Shown: positions 6,782 to 14,843 of the stretch, piece after piece
How positions within the stretch are numbered: position 1 is the stretch's first letter
Layout: every line of letters begins with the position of its first letter
NCBI GenBank assembly: GCA_004570425.1
Contig: SPQJ01000037.1
Location: forward strand, 1 to 42,471
Length of the DNA stretch: 42,471 bases
Direction: 5' to 3'
Source: Bacillus sp. AZ43
GTDB lineage: Bacteria; Actinomycetota; Actinomycetes; Mycobacteriales; Geodermatophilaceae
Translations under genes and position numbers: made by a program
Notes under the pieces: generated by a model
What the model saw: only the letters and a program-made list of their open reading frames with translations
Told to the model about the DNA's origin: nothing
Databases searched by the model: none

Positions 6782-8593
6782 CTAGGCGACCAGTTCCACG
6801 GAGCGCTCGGCGGAGCCGACCAGCCGGGCGTACCGCCCGCCCAGGGCCATCAGGTCGTCGTGCGACCCCTGCTCGACGACCCGCCCGGCGTCCAGGACGG
6901 CGATCCGGTCGGCGTCGCGCACCGTCGAGAGGCGGTGCGCGATGGTGATCGTCGTCCGCCCCCGGGCCGCCTCGTCCAGAGCGGCCTGCACCGCGCGCTC
7001 GGTCTCGTTGTCCAGCGCGCTGGTCGCCTCGTCGAGGACCAGGATCCGCGGATCGCGCAACAGCGTGCGAGCGATGGCCAGCCGCTGCTTCTCCCCACCC
7101 GAGAACCGGTGGCCCCGGGCGCCGACGACGGTGTCGTAGCCGTCGGGCAGGGCGGCGATCACGTCGTGCACCTGCGCGCGGCGCGCGGCGTCCCGCATCT
7201 CGGCGTCCGTGGCGTCGGGCTTCGCGTGCAGGAGGTTCTCGCGGATCGTCCCGTGCAGCAGGTAGGTCTCCTGCGCGACGACGCCCACGATCCCGGCGAG
7301 GTCGGCCAGCGTCAGGTCCCGGACGTCGACGCCGTCGACGGTCACCCGACCCGTGGTCGGGTCGTTCAGCCGGGCGACCAGCGAGGCGAGCGTGCTCTTG
7401 CCCGAGCCCGTCTCCCCCACCAGCGCCAGCGTCATCCCCGCGGGCACCGTCAGGTCGACGTCGGCCAGGGCCGGCCGGACGCCGTCCGGGTAGCTGAACC
7501 CGACGCCCTCGAACCGGACCTCGCCGCGGACCCGGTCGAGGCGGACCGGGTCGGCCGGGTCGTCGATGTCGACGGGGAGGTCGAGGTACTCGAACACCCG
7601 GCTGAACAGCGCCATCGAGGCGGTCAGCGAGACGCCGATGTCGAGCAGCTGCATCAGCGGGCGGAACAGGGCGCCCTGCAGGGTGGTGAAGGCGACCAGG
7701 GTGCCGATCGTCATCCCGCCCGACGTCGCGGGCAGCCCGGCGGCCAGGTAGATCAGGGCCGGGATCCCGGCGAAGACGATGCTCATCGTGGCCATCCGCC
7801 AGCGGCCGGCGAGCTGGGAGCGCACCTCCAGCGCCACGAGGTCCTCGGAGGTGCCGGCGAACCGCCGCGACTGGGCGGGCCCGGCGCCGAGGGTCTTGCC
7901 GAGCAGCACCCCGCTGATCGAGAGCCCCTCCTCGACCTGCGAGTGCAGATCGGCCAGGGAGCGCTGCCGCTGCGCGGTGATCGTCCGGCGCATGCGGGCC
8001 ACCCGGCGGGTGAGCACGATCGCGGGCGGGAGCACGATCAGCGAGAGCAGCGACAGCCGCCAGCTCAGCGCGGCCATCGCGACGACGGTGCCGATGACGG
8101 TGGTGGCGTTCGAGGCGAACGACGTCGCGGTCGAGGTGACCACCGACTGCATGCCGCCGATGTCGTTGGTCAGCCGCGACTGCACCTCGCCGCCCTTGGT
8201 GCGGGTGAAGAAGCCGAGCGACTGCCGCTGCAGATGGGTGAACACCGCCGTCCGGAGGCCGTGCATGACCCGCTGGCCGACCGTGGTCGACAGCCAGGTC
8301 TGGACGACGCCGAAGATCGCGGTGACGACCGTGACGGCGAGCATGCCGCCGACCGCCCACAGCAGCAGCAGGACGTCCTGCTCGGGGATCGCCTCGTCGA
8401 TGACCAGGCGGATGAGGAAGGGGGTGGCGAGCGCGACCGCGGACGACGCCACGATCAGGGCCACGACCACCGCGAGCTGCCACCGGTAGGGCCGGAACAG
8501 CGCTGCGACGCGGCCCCACCGCACGGGAGACCGCTCGAGCTGCGCCTTGTCGGCCGGGTCGGGGCGGGCGCCGCTCCGGCCCCCACCACGCAT
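6782..8593 (-). CDS. ABC exporter, fused transmembrane and ATP-binding domains
   Basis: A half-transporter of about 603 residues that would work as a dimer to export lipids, drugs or peptides. Six membrane helices span about 30-310, with the coupling region FFTRTKGGEVQSRLTNDI. The ATPase domain has Walker A GETGSGKST, Q-loop VVAQETYL, signature FSGGEKQR, Walker B ILVLDEATSALD and the H-loop IAHRLSTV, all intact. Two starts compete: GTG 8614, whose ribosome-site-like GAGGAG abuts it with no spacing, and ATG 8593 (MRGGG), chosen here as typical for relatives. It is divergent from a MarR gene with a dyad between them, suggesting efflux under MarR control. Confidence 0.9.
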   Translation of the reverse strand: MRGGGRSGARPDPADKAQLERSPVRWGRVAALFRPYRWQLAVVVALIVASSAVALATPFLIRLVIDEAIPEQDVLLLLWAVGGMLAVTVVTAIFGVVQTWLSTTVGQRVMHGLRTAVFTHLQRQSLGFFTRTKGGEVQSRLTNDIGGMQSVVTSTATSFASNATTVIGTVVAMAALSWRLSLLSLIVLPPAIVLTRRVARMRRTITAQRQRSLADLHSQVEEGLSISGVLLGKTLGAGPAQSRRFAGTSEDLVALEVRSQLAGRWRMATMSIVFAGIPALIYLAAGLPATSGGMTIGTLVAFTTLQGALFRPLMQLLDIGVSLTASMALFSRVFEYLDLPVDIDDPADPVRLDRVRGEVRFEGVGFSYPDGVRPALADVDLTVPAGMTLALVGETGSGKSTLASLVARLNDPTTGRVTVDGVDVRDLTLADLAGIVGVVAQETYLLHGTIRENLLHAKPDATDAEMRDAARRAQVHDVIAALPDGYDTVVGARGHRFSGGEKQRLAIARTLLRDPRILVLDEATSALDNETERAVQAALDEAARGRTTITIAHRLSTVRDADRIAVLDAGRVVEQGSHDDLMALGGRYARLVGSAERSVELVA

Positions 8594-8631
8594 CTGCTCG
8601 TCGATGCCGACCACCTCCTCGTTCCGGATGC

Positions 8632-8657
8632 TGAGGTTACCTCACGGTGTGGTAACC
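8632..8657. promoter_or_regulatory. Operator between the ABC exporter and the MarR gene
   Basis: A 13-base dyad TGAGGTTACCTCA (8632-8644) overlaps a larger inverted repeat formed by GGTTACC (8635-8641) and GGTAACC (8651-8657). A -10-like TACCAT at 8671-8676 lies six bases before the GTG of the MarR gene, so that transcript may be leaderless. The placement suggests that MarR represses both itself and the exporter. Confidence 0.65.
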
Positions 8658-8682
8658 GCGTCGTCGTCGATACCATTCCGCC

Positions 8683-9096
8683 GTGGACGACGGCGCGGCT
8701 GACCTGGGCGACCTCCTGATGCGCGTCGCCCGCACCCAGCGCCGGCGGTTCCGCGAGGTGCTCGAGCCGTGGGACCTCTCGCCGCACCAGGCGCGCGCGC
8801 TCATGGTGATCACCGGCCATGACGGCGTCCGCCTGTCCGACCTGGCCGAGCGCCTGCGCATCGCCCCCCGCTCGGCGACCGAGGTGGCCGACGCGCTCCA
8901 GGAGCGCGGGCTGGTCGAGCGCTCCCCCGATCCGGCCGACCGGCGCGCGGTGCTGCTGCGGCCCACCGACGGGGGCCGGCGGGTGCGCGACGAGATCGCC
9001 GCCGCCCGGGCGGCGGACGCCGCCGAGCTCTACGGTCGCCTCTCCCCCGACGACCGCGCCACCCTCGCCCGCATCCTGCGCTCGCTCGCCGACTGA
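8683..9096 (+). CDS. MarR-family transcriptional regulator
   Basis: A 137-residue winged-helix regulator. The motifs are LSPHQARALMVI at the start of the DNA-binding domain, LSDLAERLRIAPRSATEVADAL around the recognition helix (here only named in outline), and the wing with SPDPADRRAVLLRPT. GTG 8683 lies just after a -10-like element with no ribosome site, consistent with a leaderless message. The divergent ABC exporter is the expected target. The ligand is unknown. Confidence 0.88.
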   Translation: MDDGAADLGDLLMRVARTQRRRFREVLEPWDLSPHQARALMVITGHDGVRLSDLAERLRIAPRSATEVADALQERGLVERSPDPADRRAVLLRPTDGGRRVRDEIAAARAADAAELYGRLSPDDRATLARILRSLAD

Positions 9097-9170
9097 CCGT
9101 GCACTGTGCGGGCTCATCCCGGCCGGATGGGCCCGGTGGGTGCACACTCGCCGCGACCATCTTCCGGTAG

Positions 9171-9193
9171 AGGTATCTCATCGCTAAGGTATC
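9171..9193 (+). promoter_or_regulatory. Direct repeat in the hyuAB promoter region
   Basis: AGGTATC occurs at 9171-9177 and again at 9187-9193, a 16-base period, ending four bases before the ATG of the hydantoinase operon. There is no ribosome site, so the gene may be leaderless and the second copy may overlap the -10. The repeat could be an activator or repressor site. Confidence 0.4.
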
Positions 9194-9197
9194 GGCC

Positions 9198-11270
9198 ATG
9201 ACTGCTCGCCGGGTCCGCATCGGCATCGACACCGGCGGGACGTTCACCGACGTCGTGGCCGTGGACGAGGAGTCGGGTCGCACGACGACCACCAAGACGC
9301 CGTCCACCCCCGCCGACCCGGCCGAGGGCTTCCTCAACGGTGTCCGAAAGGTCCTCGACCTGATGGACCTCGACGGCAGCGCGGTCACCGCGGTCAGCCA
9401 CGGGACGACGGTCGCCACCAACCAGCTGCTCGAGGGCAAGCTCGACCGCATCGGGTTCATCACCACCGAGGGCTACGAGTCGGTCCTCGAGATCGCCCGC
9501 CAGTCGGTGCCCGACGGCTACGGCAACAGCTACTTCTGGGTCAAGCCGCCCCGGATCGTCCCGGCCGACCTGGTCCGCACGGTCCGCGGCCGGCTCGACC
9601 ACACGGGCACCGAGGTGCGGCCCTTCGACGAGGACGACGCCCGCGCCGCCGCCCGCTTCTTCAAGGACGCCGGCATCACCACGGTCGGCGTCTGCTTCCT
9701 GCACGCCTACGCGAACGACGCCCACGAGCGCCGGATGCTCGAGGTGATCCGCGAGGAGCACCCGGACGCCGTCGTCAGCATCAGCTCCCAGGTGCTGCGC
9801 GAGTACCGCGAGTACGAGCGCTCGGTGACCACGCTCGTCGACGCCGCCGTGAAGCCGAAGGTCGGCGCGTACGTCACCAACATCCGCACGCGCCTCGACG
9901 AGATCGCCCCCGGCGTGCCCTTCTACGTGATGAAGAGCAACGGCGGCGTCCTGTCGGCCGGCGAGGTCGTGCACCAGCCGATCACCACGATGCTGTCCGG
10001 CCCGGCCGCCGGCGCCCTGGGCGCGGCGCTCATCGCCGGCACCGCCGGGTTCGACCGGGTGCTCACCTGCGACGGCGGCGGCACCTCCACCGACGTCACG
10101 GTGGTCATCGACGGCGAGCCCGCGCTCACCACCGAGGGCTCGGTCGGCGACTACCCGTCGAAGATCCCGATGATCGACGTCGTCACCGTCGGCGCGGGCG
10201 GCGGCTCGATCGCCTGGCTCTCCCCCGAGGGCACGCTCAAGGTCGGCCCGAAGTCGGCCGGCGCCGACCCCGGGCCCATCTGCTACCCCAACGGCGGCGA
10301 CCAGCCGACCGTGACCGACGCGCACGTCGTCCTCGGCCGGATCCCCCCGCACCTGCTCGGCGGGGAGATCCCGCTGTCGAAGGAGAACGCCGCCGCCGCC
10401 CTCGAGGAACTGGGCACCTCGCTCGACCTGGACGTCGAGCGCACGGCCACCGGCATCCTCGAGATCTCCGCGTGGAACCAGGCCAACGCGCTGCGCCAGG
10501 TGACCGTCGCCCGCGGCCTCGACGTCCGCGACTTCACGCTCACCACGTTCGGCGGCTCCGGCTCGCTGCTGGCCTGCCGGCTGATGGACATCCTCAACCT
10601 GCCCCGCACCCTGGTGCCCCCGAACCCGGGCAACGTCAGCGCGTTCGGCCTGCTCACCGTCGACGTCCGCAACGACTACGTGCAGACCGTCGTCAGCAAG
10701 CACGTCGACCTCGACCTCGCGCGCGTGCAGTCGGTCTTCGGCGACCTGGAGGCCCAGGCGCGGACCGCGCTGGACGGCGAGGGCTTCGGCCCCGACGAGC
10801 AGCGGATGCAGCGCACCGCGGACCTGCGCTACGTGGGCCAGGCCTTCGAGGTGCGGGTGCCGGTCGCCGACGGCGAGCTCGACGCGGCCGCCGCGGAGGA
10901 GGTGGCGCAGGCCTTCCACGCCGCGCACCGCCAGCTCTACGGCTACGACTTCGCCGACGACCCGCGACAGGCCGTCGAGTGGGTCAACCTGCGGGTGAGC
11001 GGCATCGGCCCCATCCGCCGTCCCGACATCGTCCGGCTGCAGCCGGGCGAGGGCGGGACGGACCGGGCCGTCACGGGCTCCCGGCGGGTGTTCTTCGACG
11101 ACTGGGTGGACACGCCCACCTACGACCGGACCAGGCTCGCCCCGGGCGACGTGGTCAGCGGCCCCGCGATCATCGAGGAGTTCGGCTCCACCGTGCCCGT
11201 GCACCCCGGCTTCGCCGCGACCGTGGACCACTTCGGCAACCTGCTGCTCACGAAGGAGAACGCCCAGTGA
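9198..11270 (+). CDS. hyuA: Hydantoinase/oxoprolinase subunit A family protein
   Basis: A 690-residue subunit of an ATP-dependent ring-opening enzyme of the hydantoinase A/5-oxoprolinase/acetone carboxylase-beta superfamily. The N-terminal domain starts with the phosphate-binding motif GIDTGGTFTDVV. Around residue 285 is the second ATP motif CDGGGTSTDV, followed by GAGGGSIAW. The C-terminal domain (about 520-690) is the usual small domain. The partner B subunit follows with a GTGA overlap. No third (gamma) subunit of an acetone carboxylase is present. The substrate, whether a hydantoin, 5-oxoproline or another cyclic amide, cannot be fixed from the sequence. It is probably cytoplasmic. Confidence 0.92.
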   Translation: MTARRVRIGIDTGGTFTDVVAVDEESGRTTTTKTPSTPADPAEGFLNGVRKVLDLMDLDGSAVTAVSHGTTVATNQLLEGKLDRIGFITTEGYESVLEIARQSVPDGYGNSYFWVKPPRIVPADLVRTVRGRLDHTGTEVRPFDEDDARAAARFFKDAGITTVGVCFLHAYANDAHERRMLEVIREEHPDAVVSISSQVLREYREYERSVTTLVDAAVKPKVGAYVTNIRTRLDEIAPGVPFYVMKSNGGVLSAGEVVHQPITTMLSGPAAGALGAALIAGTAGFDRVLTCDGGGTSTDVTVVIDGEPALTTEGSVGDYPSKIPMIDVVTVGAGGGSIAWLSPEGTLKVGPKSAGADPGPICYPNGGDQPTVTDAHVVLGRIPPHLLGGEIPLSKENAAAALEELGTSLDLDVERTATGILEISAWNQANALRQVTVARGLDVRDFTLTTFGGSGSLLACRLMDILNLPRTLVPPNPGNVSAFGLLTVDVRNDYVQTVVSKHVDLDLARVQSVFGDLEAQARTALDGEGFGPDEQRMQRTADLRYVGQAFEVRVPVADGELDAAAAEEVAQAFHAAHRQLYGYDFADDPRQAVEWVNLRVSGIGPIRRPDIVRLQPGEGGTDRAVTGSRRVFFDDWVDTPTYDRTRLAPGDVVSGPAIIEEFGSTVPVHPGFAATVDHFGNLLLTKENAQ

Positions 11271-13141
11271 CCCAGCAGCAGAAGGTCGACGCCGACCCGG
11301 TGCTCGTCGAGATCGTCGCCGGCACGCTGGCCGCGATCGAGAAGGAGGTCGAGACCTCCATCGGCCGCACGTCGCGCTCGCCGATGATCCGTGACGCCCA
11401 CGACTTCCGCGCCGGCATCCACGACCGGAAGCTGCGCAAGCTCACCGGCCGCTCGTACTCGGCGCTCGTGCACCCGGTGGTGCGCGACTACCCGATCGAG
11501 ACGATGAACGTCGGCGACGTCTTCTTCCACAACGACGTCTACCTGTCCGAAGGCGGCATCGGCCACCTGCCCGACCTGTGCGTCACGGTGCCGGTGTTCG
11601 CGGCGTCGCCGGAGACCGGCGAGCCCGAGGTCGTGGCCTTCATCCAGGCGTTCGGCCACCACGACGACATCGGCGGCGCGGTGCCCGGCTCCATGCCGTC
11701 TGCGGCGACCAGCGTGTACGAGGAGGGCCTCATGGTCCCTCCGATCAAGCTGTGGGACCGCGGCGTGCCGAACGAGTCGGCGCTGAAGATCATGACGCGC
11801 AACTCCCGGATGCCCGACTCGCTGGCCGCCGACCTCGACGCCGAGTGCTCGGCCTGCCTCGCGGGCGCCCGCCGCCTCGGCGAGCTGTTCGACCGCTACG
11901 GCGTCGCCGCCGTCGAGGCCTGCTTCGAGGCGATCCTCGCCGGCTCCACCGAGGTCTACCGGCGCGAGATCCTGTCGCAGATCCCCGACGGCACCTACGT
12001 CTGGGAGGACTACGCCGAGCACGACGGCGTCGAGGAGCCCCAGCTGCACCGGCAGCGGATCACCCTGACCATGGATTCGTCGAAGGACGTCCCGCTGGTC
12101 ATCGACTTCACCGGCACCGGCCCGCAGGCCAAGGGACCGATCAACCACTGCGGCGACTACGCCGACGGCAACTTCCTCAAGAAGTGGCTGGCGCCGATCC
12201 TGCGCAACCTCGCGGCGACGCCCGAGCGGATGGCGGAGCTCGACGTCAACGAGGGCGTCGTCCCGCTCATCGAGATGCGGTTCCCGGAGAAGGGGACGCT
12301 GCTCACCCCGATCTTCCCGGCGCCCACCAACGCCCGGACGTTCGTCATCCTCCGGCTGCTCGGCGTCCTGGCCGGCGTGCTCGCGAAGGCGACCGGGGGC
12401 CGGATGCCCGCCGACCAGGAGACGATCCGCTACACCGGCGTCTACGGCACCGACTTCGACGGCGAGCCCTACCTCATGCGCGAGGTGCTCGGCGGCGGCT
12501 CGGGCGGGCGGTACTACGCCGACGGCGAGGACACCATCCACGTCGTCCCCGACTCGCGGAACCTGCCCACGGAGTTCACCGAGTCCCGGTTCCCGCTGCG
12601 CGTGGAGCGGCTGGGCCTGGCCATGGACTCCGGCGGCCCCGGGCGCTACCGCGGCGGCTGCGGCTACGAGAAGCACATCCGGGTGCTGCGCGACGCCCAC
12701 TTCATGTCCATCGCCGACCGCTCGATCCTCGCCTGCTGGGGCGTCAAGGGCGGCAAGGCGGGACGGCCGTTCCAGATCACCGTCGACCCGGGCGGTCCCG
12801 ACGAGCACGACGTCGACGCGCTCGCCGACGCCGAGCCGCTGAAGGCCGGCACGGTCGTCCGCATCCGGACGACGGGCGGCGGCGGCTGGGGCGACCCGCT
12901 GGACCGGCCGGTCGACGAGGTGCTGCGCGACATCGCCTGGCGAAAGGTCTCCGTCGAGGGCGCGCGGGTGGACTACGGCGTCGTCGTCCGCGAGGACGGC
13001 ACCGCCGACGAGGCGGCCACCGAGCAGCTGCGCCGGGAGATGCGGGACGCCCGCACCGGCGAGGAGCCGTTCTTCGACCGCGGCCCCGGCTACGCCACCC
13101 TGTCCGGCGGCGCGGCGTTCAACGAGTTCGACGTCCTCTAG
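11267..13141 (+). CDS. hyuB: Hydantoinase B/oxoprolinase family protein
   Basis: The 624-residue B subunit, which with HyuA would hydrolyse a cyclic amide using ATP. Family landmarks are SIGRTSRSPMIRDAHDF near residue 30, GDVFFHNDVYLSEGGIGHLPD at about 80-100 (shown in part: FHNDVY, GHLPD), the AFGHHDDIGG histidine motif at about 130, and TTGGGGWGDPLDR near 540. The GTG at 11267 overlaps the TGA of hyuA, fixing the start. Full length for the family, no frame damage. The operon ends 18 bases before the convergent XRE-type regulator gene. Confidence 0.93.
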   Translation: MTQQQKVDADPVLVEIVAGTLAAIEKEVETSIGRTSRSPMIRDAHDFRAGIHDRKLRKLTGRSYSALVHPVVRDYPIETMNVGDVFFHNDVYLSEGGIGHLPDLCVTVPVFAASPETGEPEVVAFIQAFGHHDDIGGAVPGSMPSAATSVYEEGLMVPPIKLWDRGVPNESALKIMTRNSRMPDSLAADLDAECSACLAGARRLGELFDRYGVAAVEACFEAILAGSTEVYRREILSQIPDGTYVWEDYAEHDGVEEPQLHRQRITLTMDSSKDVPLVIDFTGTGPQAKGPINHCGDYADGNFLKKWLAPILRNLAATPERMAELDVNEGVVPLIEMRFPEKGTLLTPIFPAPTNARTFVILRLLGVLAGVLAKATGGRMPADQETIRYTGVYGTDFDGEPYLMREVLGGGSGGRYYADGEDTIHVVPDSRNLPTEFTESRFPLRVERLGLAMDSGGPGRYRGGCGYEKHIRVLRDAHFMSIADRSILACWGVKGGKAGRPFQITVDPGGPDEHDVDALADAEPLKAGTVVRIRTTGGGGWGDPLDRPVDEVLRDIAWRKVSVEGARVDYGVVVREDGTADEAATEQLRREMRDARTGEEPFFDRGPGYATLSGGAAFNEFDVL

Positions 13142-13158
13142 CGAAAGGACCCCGCTGC

Positions 13159-13941
13159 TCACCGGAACCGGCGGAGCACCTCGGCCGTGTGCGGGTCCGC
13201 CGGCAGGAATGCCTCGATGCTCAGCTCGGCGGCGGTGAGGTCGACGGCGGTGCCGAACGTGGTCACCGTGCCCAGGAAGCTCAGGACGTCGTCCCCGGCG
13301 CGGATGCGCAACGGGACGGCGATCCCGTCCGGCGGCGTGCGGTCGGTGCCGCCGGGCAGGGCCGCGAGCTCCTCGTGCAGCGCGCGCAGCTGCGGATCGC
13401 CGGTGAGGTGGGCTTCCCGGTCGAGCCGGTGCAGCACGTGCCGCCGCCACTGCGGCAGGTTGAGGATCCGGGGCGCCACGCCGTCGGGGTGCAGGCTGAG
13501 CCGCAGCACGTTGGCCGGCGGCGCCAGCAGCTCCTCGGCCGCCCCCTCGGTGAGCAGGGCGACGCTGCTGTTGCCCGCCACCAGCTGCCAGGACCGGTCG
13601 ACGACGACGGCGGGGTAGGGCTCGTAGGCAGCCAGGACGAGGTCGATCGCCCGGCGGACGGCGGCCATGTCCGGGTCGTCGAGGGCCCGCCGGCCGTAGA
13701 GCGGCGCGAAGCCGGCCGCGAGCAGCAGGTCGTTGCGCTCGCGCAGGGGGACCTCGAGCTGCTCGGCCAGGTGCAGGACCATCTCACGGCTGGGCCGGGC
13801 GCGACCGGTCTCCACGAAGCTCAGGTGCCGAGACGAGACGCCGGCCTCGCTGGCCAGGTCGAGCTGGCTGAGGCGGCGGCGCTGGCGCCAGTCGCGAAGC
13901 AGGTCTCCGACGTGCCCGTCCCGGGCGAGTGCGCTGGTCAC
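13159..13941 (-). CDS. XRE-type regulator with MmyB-like ligand-binding domain
   Basis: A 260-residue regulator. Residues 10-65 form a helix-turn-helix (RRRLSQLDLASEAGVSSRHL, then FVETGRARPS). Residues about 95-260 are a PAS-like MmyB ligand-binding domain, with the characteristic VVVDRSWQLVAGN and NVLRLSLHPDG. The GTG start at 13941 is preceded by TAGCGT (13954-13949 on the minus strand), a good -10 seven bases away, so the message is probably leaderless. It is divergent from the membrane protein/NTF2 pair and has a clean palindrome between them. Fatty acids or small aromatics bind some MmyB domains; the ligand here is unknown. Confidence 0.9.
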   Translation of the reverse strand: MTSALARDGHVGDLLRDWRQRRRLSQLDLASEAGVSSRHLSFVETGRARPSREMVLHLAEQLEVPLRERNDLLLAAGFAPLYGRRALDDPDMAAVRRAIDLVLAAYEPYPAVVVDRSWQLVAGNSSVALLTEGAAEELLAPPANVLRLSLHPDGVAPRILNLPQWRRHVLHRLDREAHLTGDPQLRALHEELAALPGGTDRTPPDGIAVPLRIRAGDDVLSFLGTVTTFGTAVDLTAAELSIEAFLPADPHTAEVLRRFR

Positions 13942-13977
13942 GACGGCGACGCTAGCGACGAGGCGGCCGGCTGTCGC

Positions 13978-13992
13978 TTACCTGCGAGGTAA
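13978..13992. promoter_or_regulatory. Palindrome in the XRE/membrane-protein divergent promoter
   Basis: TTACCTGCGAGGTAA has perfect 6-base arms around GCG. It lies about 24 bases upstream of the proposed -10 of the XRE gene and 37 bases upstream of the divergent ATG at 14029. It is the natural candidate for the XRE protein's operator controlling both directions. Confidence 0.65.
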
Positions 13993-14028
13993 TCGACGGG
14001 CCTCTCCGGCACCGGCACGGTTGTCGCC

Positions 14029-14436
14029 ATGACCACGACAACCGCATCCCCCCGGTCCCTCCGCAGCGGCGGGCTCCTCCGCCCGGCCCTCCTGCTCGAC
14101 GCCGTCGTCACCGGCGCCAACGGCGCGGCCTACCTGCTGGCCGCACCGCTGCTCGACGACGTCCTCGGCCTGTCCACCGGCCTGCTCCGCGGCGTCGGCG
14201 CGTTCCTCGTCGTCTTCGCGGGCGCCGTCTGGCTGACCGCGCGGACCCGCCCGCTGAACGTCCCGGCGGTCGAGGCGGTGATCGGCGCGAACGCCCTCTG
14301 GGTGATCGGCAGCGCCGCCGCCGTCGTCACCGGGTTCGGCTCCCCCACCACCCTCGGCGCGGTCTGGCTCGTCCTCCAGGCCGTCGTCGTCGCGGCGTTC
14401 GCCGCCCTGCAGCTCGCCGGCCTCCGCCGGCGCTGA
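14029..14436 (+). CDS. Small four-helix integral membrane protein
   Basis: A 135-residue protein with four predicted membrane helices, at about 18-42, 50-68, 80-102 and 107-130, and an N-terminal Ser/Thr/Arg tail. I recognise it only as the kind of small conserved actinobacterial membrane protein often found beside NTF2-like genes; no motif gives a function. It has no ribosome site, so it may be translated from a leaderless message starting near the palindrome-controlled promoter. The NTF2-like gene follows 35 bases later on the same strand. Confidence 0.8.
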   Translation: MTTTTASPRSLRSGGLLRPALLLDAVVTGANGAAYLLAAPLLDDVLGLSTGLLRGVGAFLVVFAGAVWLTARTRPLNVPAVEAVIGANALWVIGSAAAVVTGFGSPTTLGAVWLVLQAVVVAAFAALQLAGLRRR

Positions 14437-14471
14437 CACCTCCACCAGGAACAGAGAAGAAGGAGAACGAC

Positions 14472-14840
14472 ATGACCGCCACCCCCGAGCTCGCCGGCCG
14501 CTACCTCGCCGCCTGGAACGAGACCGACCCCGAGGCCCGCCGCGCGGCGATCGCCGACGTGTTCACCGCCGACGTGCGCTACACCGACCCGATGGCCGAC
14601 GTCCAGGGACGCGACCAGCTCGAGGCCACGATCGCCGCCGTGCAGCAGCAGTTCCCGGGCTTCGTGTTCCAGGCCGCCGGGCCGGTCGACGCCCACCACG
14701 ACCAGCTCCGTTTCACGTGGCACCTCGGCCCCGAGGGCCAGGAGGCGCCGATCGCCGGGTTCGACGTCGCCGTCGTGGACGCCGACGGCCGGATCCGCCA
14801 GGTGCTCGGCTTCCTCGACCGGGTGCCCGCCGCGGCCTGA
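14472..14840 (+). CDS. NTF2-like (SnoaL-type) protein
   Basis: A 122-residue NTF2-fold protein with the pattern YLAAWNETDPEARRAAIADV at the start, the pocket residues RYTDPMADVQGRD, and a HLGPEGQEAPIAGFD strand. A strong ribosome site (AAGGAGAA) precedes ATG 14472. It probably forms an operon with the membrane protein just upstream, under the XRE-MmyB regulator. No reaction can be assigned. Confidence 0.83.
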   Translation: MTATPELAGRYLAAWNETDPEARRAAIADVFTADVRYTDPMADVQGRDQLEATIAAVQQQFPGFVFQAAGPVDAHHDQLRFTWHLGPEGQEAPIAGFDVAVVDADGRIRQVLGFLDRVPAAA

Positions 14841-14843
14841 TCG

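Noticed and set aside
9198-13141. HyuA/HyuB as acetone carboxylase
   Set aside because: No gamma subunit follows, and the B subunit ends the operon; the general hydantoinase/oxoprolinase label is safer.
9114-13450. Very long open frames on the minus strand opposite hyuA and hyuB
   Set aside because: They are antisense shadows of high-GC genes: Arg/Gly/Ala/Asp-rich translations without domain motifs, while the plus frames carry complete family motifs.
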